Below the pieces are notes generated by a model. It saw only the letters and a list, made by a program, of their open reading frames with translations. It was not told the DNA's origin and made no database searches. A stretch of DNA of 64,000 nucleotides from Oceanihabitans gracilariae (lineage in GTDB: Bacteria; Bacteroidota; Bacteroidia; Flavobacteriales; Flavobacteriaceae), in contig NZ_JBHULM010000011.1 in NCBI RefSeq assembly GCF_042684485.1, positions 248,001 to 312,000 of the forward strand. The letters run 5' to 3'. Shown piece by piece: positions 9,782-16,931 of the stretch. Numbering within the stretch: position 1 is the first letter of the stretch; every line of letters starts with the position of its first letter. A program made the translations under genes and the position numbers.

Positions 9782-11221
9782 ATGAAAGAATTTAATCAAT
9801 TTATAAACGGAAAGTTTGTAAAATCTACTTCTTCAGAAGTAACAAAAGTACTTAACCCTTGTACAGAAGAAGTATTGTCTGAGATTCCAAAAGGTTCTAT
9901 TGAAGATGCCAATAAAGCATTAGATGCAGCAAAAGAATCACAACACGCTTGGAAATCTCTAACAGCTATTGAACGTGCTAATTATTTACACAAAATGGCT
10001 ACTGTAATTCGTGAAAACCGTGTGTTTTTAGCCGAAACTTTAGCAGCAGAACAAGCTAAAGTAATAGCTCTTGCGCAAGTTGAAATTGATGTTACAGCCG
10101 ATTATTTTGATTATTATGCAGGTTTTGCAAGAAGAATAGAAGGAGAAATTATACAAAGTGACCGTCAAAAAGAACACATCTTTTTACACAAAGCACCAAT
10201 TGGAGTTGCTGTAGGTATCTTACCATGGAACTTCCCATTTTTTGTAATGGCAAGAAAAGTTGCTGGATCTTTAATTACAGGTAATACTTGTGTTATTAAA
10301 CCTAGCTGTATTGCACCTAACACTATTATGGAGTGGGTAGATTTAATACAAAAAATAGAATTACCTGCTGGTGTATTAAACTTTGTGTGTGGTACTGGAC
10401 CAGTAGTTGGAAACGCTTTATCTAAAAGCCCTATTACAGGAATTATCAGTTTAACTGGTAGTGTATTTGCAGGTCAGAAAGTTATGGAAGCTGCTTCAGA
10501 AAATATTACAAAAGTATCTTTAGAATTAGGAGGTAAAGCACCTGCTATTGTATGTGCTGATGCTAACTTAGAATTAGCGGTTAATGCCGTTGTTGGTTCT
10601 AGAATTATTTATAGCGGACAAGTATGTAATTGTGCAGAACGTGTGTATGTTGAAGAATCTATTCACGACCAATTTTTAGAAATGGTTACTGCTAAAATGA
10701 AAGCTTTAAAAGTAGAAGATGCTTTTTCTGATAACAATCCAGATATGAGTGCATTGGTTTCTAAACCACAGTTAGATAAAGTAGCAGAAATGGTTGAATT
10801 TGCAAAAAAAGAAGGTGCAGAAGTTTTAGTTGGAGGTAATAAATCTAGCCAGTTTGATAAAGGGTATTTTTACGAACCTACATTATTAACTAATGTAAGA
10901 CAAGACATGCAAATTATTCAAGATGAAGTTTTTGGTCCTGTTTTACCAGTAATGAAATTTAGCACTTTAGACGAAGCTATTGCATTAGCAAATGATTCTG
11001 AGTATGGATTAACCTCTTCGATTTTCTCAGAAAACTTTAATAAAGTTATGCATGCTGCTGAAGAATTACAATATGGAGAAACGTATATCAACAGAGAACA
11101 TTTTGAAGCCATTCAAGGTTTCCATGCAGGATGGAAAAAATCTGGAATTGGTGGAGCAGATGGAAAACATGGTATGGAAGAATACCTTCAAACCAAGGTG
11201 ATTTACGCACAATACAGATAG
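9782..11221 (+). CDS. aldA: L-lactaldehyde dehydrogenase (aldehyde dehydrogenase family)
   Basis: At 479 residues it has the same length as E. coli AldA and shares long identities with it, such as GILPWNFPFF, TGNTCVIKPS, ITKVSLELGGKAPAIV and the C-terminal GFHAGWKKSGIGGADGKHG. The catalytic cysteine lies in SGQVCNCAERVYV and the general-base glutamate in LELGGK. It oxidises L-lactaldehyde to L-lactate with NAD+ in the cytoplasm, the aerobic fate of the aldolase product. It opens the plus-strand arm of the island. A terminator-like hairpin separates it from the fucose transporter. Confidence 0.95.
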   Translation: MKEFNQFINGKFVKSTSSEVTKVLNPCTEEVLSEIPKGSIEDANKALDAAKESQHAWKSLTAIERANYLHKMATVIRENRVFLAETLAAEQAKVIALAQVEIDVTADYFDYYAGFARRIEGEIIQSDRQKEHIFLHKAPIGVAVGILPWNFPFFVMARKVAGSLITGNTCVIKPSCIAPNTIMEWVDLIQKIELPAGVLNFVCGTGPVVGNALSKSPITGIISLTGSVFAGQKVMEAASENITKVSLELGGKAPAIVCADANLELAVNAVVGSRIIYSGQVCNCAERVYVEESIHDQFLEMVTAKMKALKVEDAFSDNNPDMSALVSKPQLDKVAEMVEFAKKEGAEVLVGGNKSSQFDKGYFYEPTLLTNVRQDMQIIQDEVFGPVLPVMKFSTLDEAIALANDSEYGLTSSIFSENFNKVMHAAEELQYGETYINREHFEAIQGFHAGWKKSGIGGADGKHGMEEYLQTKVIYAQYR

Positions 11222-11240
11222 AAATTAATAGCAAATTACC

Positions 11241-11286
11241 AAAGCACTATTCATTTTTAGATACTAATTTGAATGGTGCTTTTTTT
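11241..11286 (+). terminator. Intrinsic terminator or attenuator between aldA and fucP
   Basis: Arms AAAGCACTATTCA and TGAATGGTGCTTT (one G-U pair) enclose a 17-base loop and are followed by a T-run. It ends 28 bases before the fucP ATG on the same strand, mirroring the fucI-kinase junction. Confidence 0.7.
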
Positions 11287-11313
11287 CTTTAAAAACAAAA
11301 AAACCAATACTAA

Positions 11314-12612
11314 ATGACGAATTCAACAAAAGTACCAGTAGTATCTAAAGAGGTCATAATACCCTTTATACTTATTACATCTTTGTTCGCACTTTGGGGT
11401 TTTGCTAATGACATTACAAACCCAATGGTAGCTGCTTTTGCAACTGTAATGGAAATTTCTACAGCAAAAGCCGCCTTAGTACAATTAGCTTTTTATGGAG
11501 GATACGCAACTATGGCTATTCCTGCTGCACTTTTTGTTAGAAAATACAGCTATAAAAAAGGAATTATTTTAGGCTTAACACTTTACGCAATAGGTGCTTT
11601 ATTATTTTTTCCAGCCGCAAAATTTGAAGTCTTCGGATTCTTTTTAGGATCACTATACATTTTAACTTTCGGATTGGCATTTTTAGAAACTACTGCAAAT
11701 CCTTTTATCCTCTCTATGGGAGACGAGCGTACTGCAACCCAACGTTTAAACCTAGCTCAAGCATTTAATCCTATTGGTTCTCTTTTCGGAATGTTTGTGG
11801 CTTCAAAATTTATACTTGTTGCATTAGATTCTGATATACGAAATGCTGCTGGTGAACTTGTTTTTAACACACTAGACGAAGCACAAAAAGCCATCATTAG
11901 AACACACGATTTAGAAATAATTAGAAACCCTTATGTAATTCTTGGTTTTGTAGTTATTGCCATGTTAGTGGTAATATCTCTTACTAAAATGCCTAAAAGA
12001 ACGGTTAATGAAAACCCTACTAGTGCTGCATCTTCCTTTAAAAGGTTATTTAAAAACGGAAAATACAAAGAAGGTGTTTTGGCTCAATTATTTTATGTGG
12101 CAGCTCAAATTATGTGCTGGACATTCATTATTCAATATGCTGGAAACTTAGGAATATCAAAAGCAGAAGCGCAAAACTATAACATTATTGCAATGGCTAT
12201 ATTTTTATGTAGTAGATTTATTAGTACCTTTTTAATGAAATATGTAAATTCAAGAAAATTACTTATGATTTTTGCATTATGCGCTATGGCAACCATGTCT
12301 GGAGTTATATTAATTGAAGGTATTTTAGGTCTCTATTTATTAGTAGCTACCTCCGCATTTATGTCTTTAATGTTCCCTACTATTTACGGAATTGCTTTAG
12401 ACGGATTACGAGCAGACGACACTGCTATTGGTGCAGCTGGTTTAGTAATGGCTATTGTTGGTGGTGCTTTAATGCCTATTTTACAAGGATTAATGATAGA
12501 TACAGAAAAGATAGGACCATTTTCTGGTGTTAACTTCTCGTTTATCTTGCCTTTTATATGTTTTTGCATTATCGCAATTTACGGTTATCGAACTTTAAAG
12601 ATTTATAAATAA
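11314..12612 (+). CDS. fucP: L-fucose:H+ symporter (MFS, FucP type)
   Basis: The 432-residue protein is a major-facilitator sugar permease with about 12 hydrophobic segments. FucP-type features include the first-helix segment FALWGFANDITNPMV, where the acidic residue is thought to take part in proton coupling, TANPFILSMGDE after the fourth helix, and LAQAFNPIGSLFG. It imports L-fucose across the inner membrane with protons. It lies between aldA and the lactate dehydrogenase, 32 bases before the latter, fitting one catabolic unit. Other hexose permeases of the FucP family (glucose/galactose type) are possible by sequence alone; the neighbours favour fucose. Confidence 0.93.
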   Translation: MTNSTKVPVVSKEVIIPFILITSLFALWGFANDITNPMVAAFATVMEISTAKAALVQLAFYGGYATMAIPAALFVRKYSYKKGIILGLTLYAIGALLFFPAAKFEVFGFFLGSLYILTFGLAFLETTANPFILSMGDERTATQRLNLAQAFNPIGSLFGMFVASKFILVALDSDIRNAAGELVFNTLDEAQKAIIRTHDLEIIRNPYVILGFVVIAMLVVISLTKMPKRTVNENPTSAASSFKRLFKNGKYKEGVLAQLFYVAAQIMCWTFIIQYAGNLGISKAEAQNYNIIAMAIFLCSRFISTFLMKYVNSRKLLMIFALCAMATMSGVILIEGILGLYLLVATSAFMSLMFPTIYGIALDGLRADDTAIGAAGLVMAIVGGALMPILQGLMIDTEKIGPFSGVNFSFILPFICFCIIAIYGYRTLKIYK

Positions 12613-12644
12613 GAAAGCGTAATTAAAACTTTAGAAATTTTAAT

Positions 12645-13796
12645 ATGGAAATAAAAATAAATCCCAAATATCCATCAGTAACAGATTTAAGAAAAAGAGC
12701 GATGGTTAAAATGCCAAAATTCGCTTTTGAATACTTAGATGGTGGATGTAATGAAGATATCAATTTAGATAAGAATCGAACGGATCTTCAGAAAATTGAA
12801 TTGATGCCACAATATTTATCAAAATTTGATAAATCTAATTTAAAGACAGAATTGTTTGGGCATACTTACGATGCGCCTTTTGGAATTGCGCCAGTTGGTT
12901 TACAAGGCTTAATGTGGCCAAATTCGCCAGAGATCTTGGCAAAAGCAGCTTTTAATCACAACATTCCTTTTATATTAAGTACTGTAACCACTTCTAGTAT
13001 TGAACGTGTTGCAGAGTTAACAGAAGGAAAATCTTGGTTTCAACTCTATCATCCTGCTGAAGAAAAAGTAAAAAGAGATTTATTAGATAGAGCGGCGCAT
13101 GCAGGCACTGATGTTTTAGTCATTCTAGCAGATGTACCAACATTTGGGTACAGACCAAGAGATGTTAGAAATGGCTTAGCAATGCCACCATCTATGAGTC
13201 TAAAAAATATTATTGAAGTTTTTAGAAAGCCAGATTGGGCTATTCAAACTTTAATACATGGACAACCAGCTTTTAAAACCATGGAAAAATATATGCCTAA
13301 AGGACTAAATTTAAAAAAATTAGGCGAATTTATGGATGCTACGTTTTCTGGTCGATTAAATGAAGACAGAATAGCTTCTATAAGAGATCAATGGAAAGGG
13401 AAATTAGTTATAAAAGGCGTTGTAAACGAAATAGATGCTCAAAAAGCGATTAATTTAGGTGTCGATGGATTAATTGTGTCTAATCATGGTGGGAGACAGT
13501 TAGATGCTGGTCAATCTTCCATTGTACCGATGACGCATTTAGCAAAAAAGTATAAGAATGAGATAAAAATCATGGTAGACTCTGGTTTACGTGGAGGTCC
13601 AGATATTGCAAGAGCAATGGCAAATGGAGCAGAATTTACATTTATGGGACGTAGTTTTATGTATGGTGTTGGTGCATTAGGAAAAGAAGGCGGAAACCAT
13701 ACCATTTCTTTAATGAAACGCGAATTTCAACAAGTAATGGAGCAGTTATGCTGTGAAAGAGTGGAAGATTTACCAAAACATTTAGTGACAAAATAA
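12645..13796 (+). CDS. lldD: FMN-dependent alpha-hydroxy-acid (L-lactate) dehydrogenase
   Basis: The 383-residue product is of the FMN alpha-hydroxy-acid oxidase/dehydrogenase family. The signature SNHGGRQLD carries the catalytic histidine and substrate-binding arginine. FMN-binding segments LIVSNHGG and MVDSGLRGGPDIARAMANGA are also present, as is the N-terminal EYLDGGCNED. It should oxidise L-lactate to pyruvate and pass electrons to the respiratory chain. As the last gene after aldA and fucP, it completes the route from lactaldehyde to pyruvate. A strong bidirectional-looking terminator follows about 130 bases later. Confidence 0.92.
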   Translation: MEIKINPKYPSVTDLRKRAMVKMPKFAFEYLDGGCNEDINLDKNRTDLQKIELMPQYLSKFDKSNLKTELFGHTYDAPFGIAPVGLQGLMWPNSPEILAKAAFNHNIPFILSTVTTSSIERVAELTEGKSWFQLYHPAEEKVKRDLLDRAAHAGTDVLVILADVPTFGYRPRDVRNGLAMPPSMSLKNIIEVFRKPDWAIQTLIHGQPAFKTMEKYMPKGLNLKKLGEFMDATFSGRLNEDRIASIRDQWKGKLVIKGVVNEIDAQKAINLGVDGLIVSNHGGRQLDAGQSSIVPMTHLAKKYKNEIKIMVDSGLRGGPDIARAMANGAEFTFMGRSFMYGVGALGKEGGNHTISLMKREFQQVMEQLCCERVEDLPKHLVTK

Positions 13797-13928
13797 TCTA
13801 AACATTTTATAAGCGTACATATCTTCTTATTTAGCTAAAAAGATAAATACCTCACCATTTGCCACTACAGCAAAAAAACGGGTTTAAATAAGCTTAAAAG
13901 AATGTTCTAGACCATTATAATATAATAC

Positions 13929-13964
13929 AAAAAAAGCCTTTCAATTACTTGAAAGGCTTTTTTT
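13929..13964 (+). terminator. Terminator after lldD
   Basis: Perfect stem AAAGCCTTTCAA / TTGAAAGGCTTT around loop TTAC, with A-runs and T-runs on the two sides, so it could stop transcription from both directions. It is the end of the plus-strand fucose arm. Confidence 0.85.
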
Positions 13965-14076
13965 ATACAGTATCAAGATGCGTTTTTGTTTTTCCTGTAT
14001 ATTTTAAGCAAGTATTAAAGCAATAACATTTTGCTTAAAAACACAAAAACCAGACACTTTCGTATCTGTTTTTTTT

Positions 14077-14094
14077 AGTAGCTGGAACTGGATT
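14077..14094 (-). pseudogene. Degenerate copy of the tRNA-fMet 3' end
   Basis: The plus strand reads TAGTAGCTGGAACTGGATTC, which matches the corresponding end of the tRNA gene at 14251-14270 (TAGTAGCGGGAACTGGACTC) at 18 of 20 positions. On its 3' side (lower coordinates) there is also a hairpin, as beside the real gene. The rest of a tRNA is not recognisable. It may be a decayed tandem tRNA copy or a recombination scar. Confidence 0.45.
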
Positions 14095-14216
14095 CATTTT
14101 GTTGCCAAACAACAAAATGGGCCATTAAGATAGCAGCCCAATGCAATCCTAAAGCGCTTTGCGCTTTTAGGTCTTTTTATGCTTTTAAAAGTTGAAATAA
14201 ATTTCACTTTTGAGCA

Positions 14217-14247
14217 TAAAAAAACCTCTTGATTTCTCAAGAGGTTT
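14217..14247 (-). terminator. Terminator of the tRNA-fMet transcript
   Basis: On the minus strand AAACCTCTTGA / TCAAGAGGTTT forms a perfect 11-base stem with loop GAAA, a stable tetraloop, followed by a run of seven T. It begins six bases after the tRNA 3' end. Confidence 0.88.
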
Positions 14248-14253
14248 ACTTAG

Positions 14254-14326
<73 letters not shown>

Positions 14327-14446
14327 ATGTAATATTAAAACAATTTACTTAGCTTTTAACTCTCGGTTCATAATGCCGATCAAATTGTTTCGGACTGCAA
14401 ATATACAACCCTTTTTAGATAATACAAGCTTAATTATAAAAAAAAA

Positions 14447-14629
14447 TCACTGCTCCATATTTCTTGCTTGAAAATCAGTTAGTTCTGCATGAAAAAATTC
14501 TATTTTTATTTCAATAGGATTACAACATACCTCGCAATCTTCAATATAAGTTTGTTTTGCAATGCTAGAATCTAATAACATAGATACCTCTTGCCAACAA
14601 TAAGGACATGAAAAAAAGTGCTCTATCAT
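14447..14629 (-). CDS. CPXCG-motif cysteine-rich protein
   Basis: A 60-residue protein with two cysteine pairs: SCPYCWQEVS near the N-terminus and EDCEVCCNPIEI in the middle, followed by an acidic C-terminal part. This is the pattern of the small CPXCG-motif family, which probably binds one zinc in a zinc-ribbon fold. The function is not known. It stands alone between the initiator tRNA and the leucine-rich-repeat gene, 59 bases upstream of the latter on the same strand. Confidence 0.8.
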   Translation of the reverse strand: MIEHFFSCPYCWQEVSMLLDSSIAKQTYIEDCEVCCNPIEIKIEFFHAELTDFQARNMEQ

Positions 14630-14687
14630 AAAATAAAAATAGGCAAAATAAATTTTGCCTATGTAATAATTATATATGCTATGGTGA

Positions 14688-15512
14688 TTAATCTTCTTCT
14701 GTAGCTAAAGCGGTATCTGTAGCAAAATGTAATTTCATTTGAATTTCACCTGGATTACTTTTTACAATACTAGCTATATCGTTGTTTAATTGATTACCAC
14801 TAACTATTATAGTTTCTAAATTAGTAAGATTTGTTAGTTCACTTGGCAGGTTTCCTGTTAAAGCATTACTACCTATTACTAATTCTTTTAAGTTTACTAG
14901 ATCTCCTAGTTCTGAAGGTATTTGTCCTTCTAATTTATTATCTATTAAACTTAATACTTCTAAATTATTTAATGCAGATATTTCTGTTGGTATATTACCT
15001 GTTAGAAAATTGCTTCCTAGTACTAAAACTTTTAAGTTTTTTAAATTCCCAATAGTTGCAGGTATATCTCCTGTAAAAGTATTACTAAATAATTCTAATA
15101 CTTCAAGATTTTCTAATTGGCCTATTTCACTTGGTATATTACCATCTAAAGAATTCACAAATAATTGTAATGATTTAAGCTCTTTTAAATTAAATAAAGA
15201 TGTTGGTAAGTTTCCTTCTATTTTATTAAATCCTAAGTTTATACCTTGAATATATTTTAGGTTTCCTAATTCTTGAGGAAGACTACCTTTTAAATTATTT
15301 CTGAATAAATTAATACTTACAACCTTGTCATTTTTAACAGTAACACCATACCAGGTAGTAACAGGTGTGTTTAAATCCCAAGTAGTATTCCATTGAGTAC
15401 CTTGTGTACTATTATACAATGCTATTAAAGCATCTTTTTCTATTTGCGAAACATTTGCGCTTACAAATAAACTTGTAAAAAGGCATATAAAGGTTAGTTT
15501 TAATGTTTTCAT
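14688..15512 (-). CDS. Secreted leucine-rich-repeat protein of plant-like type
   Basis: The 274-residue protein starts with a signal peptide ending near SANVSQ. The N-terminal cap resembles plant LRR caps (ALIALYNSTQGTQWN and TTWYGVTVK). About seven 24-residue repeats follow, with the plant-specific pattern LxGxIPxxLGxLxxL, for example LEGQIPSELGDLVNLKEL and LTGNLPSELTNLTNLETI. The C-terminus is a short acidic tail. I see no type IX sorting domain, so it may be periplasmic or released by another route. Such repeats bind proteins or other macromolecules; the partner is unknown. It has an apparent transcription unit of its own. Confidence 0.85.
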   Translation of the reverse strand: MKTLKLTFICLFTSLFVSANVSQIEKDALIALYNSTQGTQWNTTWDLNTPVTTWYGVTVKNDKVVSINLFRNNLKGSLPQELGNLKYIQGINLGFNKIEGNLPTSLFNLKELKSLQLFVNSLDGNIPSEIGQLENLEVLELFSNTFTGDIPATIGNLKNLKVLVLGSNFLTGNIPTEISALNNLEVLSLIDNKLEGQIPSELGDLVNLKELVIGSNALTGNLPSELTNLTNLETIIVSGNQLNNDIASIVKSNPGEIQMKLHFATDTALATEED

Positions 15513-15614
15513 TAGGAATAGATTTGGTATTAATTCTTAACGAAACTAACTCATATCAAGATAAAAAACAAATTTATTCGATGAACTGCAAGCTATAAAA
15601 ATTCACTCCCTTTA

Positions 15615-16931
15615 TTAATATGCTATATTTAACAACTCACCACTTAATTGTAAGAGTTGTAATTCGGATAATTTAGCTTGGTATTTGGCTTGATTTCTAC
15701 TTAATTCTGCATTTAATAAATTTAATTGTGCTTGTCTAAATTCAATAGAATTTACTTGACCTATTTTAAATTTTTCTTGCGAACGATCAAAATTATTCTG
15801 AGCAGTAATTATATTGTTTTCTTGTACACGAAAGATGGTTAATTTGTTTTGGTAATCGTCCCAAGCATTATTAAAATCACGCTCTAAAGAAAGTAGTATT
15901 TCTTCTTTTTGAATTTCTTGACTTTCTAAAGCTATTTTAGCATTTTTTACGGTTGTTAAAGTACTACCTCCATCAAAAATATTCCAACTTAAATTAAGTC
16001 CTGCAGACAATCCTGTATTTGTAGAAACAGAAACAAAAGAAGCTGCATTATTATTGCTTTTACTCCAACCATAAGAACCTATTAAACCTAAAGTTGGTAA
16101 ATAAGAAGATTTACCTAGTTTAATATCTAGCTCACTTATACGTATAGCTTTATCTGCTTGCATTAAGGCAACATTTCTAGATTTTGCTTTTTCAAACAAA
16201 TCTTCTTTATTCACATCTAAAAGAAAGCTAATTTCTGTTTTTACTTGAAAATCTTCATTTAAAACATTTCCCATCACCAAGTTTAAATCACGCTTGGTAT
16301 TGTTTAATTGTTGCTTGGTGTTTATTAAATTTATACTATCGTTATTAATATCTACTTCTGCGTTTAACACTTCTAATTTTGTGTTTTGGCCATATTCAAA
16401 TTGATATTCTGAACGCACTAACCTATCTTTAGAAATATCTAAAGTTTGCTTAAAAGTGGTTGCGTTTTCTGTAAGCTGTGCTACATTATAATAAATAGTA
16501 AAAAGTTCAATTATTGTATTTTCTATGGTTTCACGAGCTTGTAACTCTGAAAGTTGGTATTGTTCTTTTAAGCTTTTGTAATTGTATTTTCTTCCTAAGC
16601 CATCAAATAAAGTGTAGCTAACATCTATAGATGCATTGTAACGATCACTTTCTGCTCCATTTAAGTTGGTAACATCACCTGAAGAAAATTCAGATTCATT
16701 ATTATCTAAACTATAGGTTGCTCCTGCACTACCTGTTACTGTTGGTAAATATCCAGAATTATAAATACTGGTATTATTTTCTGATACTTCTACGTTTTTA
16801 TTTGCAACTTTAATTCCGAAGTTATTATCCAGCGTGTACTTTACCGCATCTTCTGGACGTAGTTCTTGTTGTGCTTTACAAGTACTCCATCCTAGAATAA
16901 AGCAACATAATGTGATTATTTTAGTGTTCAT
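15615..16931 (-). CDS. TolC-family outer-membrane efflux protein
   Basis: The 438-residue protein has a signal peptide ending at CKAQ and two TolC/OEP repeats rich in long amphipathic helices, including SGYLPTVTGSAGATYSLDN, YELDIKLGKSSYLPTLGL-like segments and a C-terminal NSIEFRQAQLNLLNAELSR. It should form the outer-membrane exit duct of the adjacent RND pump. Its start overlaps the end of the RND gene by 11 bases, so the two are translationally coupled. Confidence 0.93.
   Translation of the reverse strand: MNTKIITLCCFILGWSTCKAQQELRPEDAVKYTLDNNFGIKVANKNVEVSENNTSIYNSGYLPTVTGSAGATYSLDNNESEFSSGDVTNLNGAESDRYNASIDVSYTLFDGLGRKYNYKSLKEQYQLSELQARETIENTIIELFTIYYNVAQLTENATTFKQTLDISKDRLVRSEYQFEYGQNTKLEVLNAEVDINNDSINLINTKQQLNNTKRDLNLVMGNVLNEDFQVKTEISFLLDVNKEDLFEKAKSRNVALMQADKAIRISELDIKLGKSSYLPTLGLIGSYGWSKSNNNAASFVSVSTNTGLSAGLNLSWNIFDGGSTLTTVKNAKIALESQEIQKEEILLSLERDFNNAWDDYQNKLTIFRVQENNIITAQNNFDRSQEKFKIGQVNSIEFRQAQLNLLNAELSRNQAKYQAKLSELQLLQLSGELLNIAY

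Larger units (their letters stand above)
13797..14253. other. 457-base intergenic region with seven successive inverted repeats
   Basis: No open reading frame of note. Palindromes are at 13929-13964 (terminator of lldD), 14002-14040 (arms TTTTAAGCAA / TTGCTTAAAA), 14053-14070 (CAGACAC / GTATCTG, followed by a T-run), 14095-14119 (perfect 10-base arms CATTTTGTTG / CAACAAAATG), 14148-14171 (CCTAAAGCG / CGCTTTTAGG), 14176-14220 (imperfect, TTTATGCT / AGCATAAA) and 14222-14247 (terminator of the tRNA). A degenerate copy of the tRNA 3' end lies at 14077-14094. Confidence 0.6.

Noticed and set aside
14688..15512. Type IX secretion C-terminal domain on the LRR protein
   Set aside because: The C-terminus is a short acidic tail without the beta-rich sorting domain.
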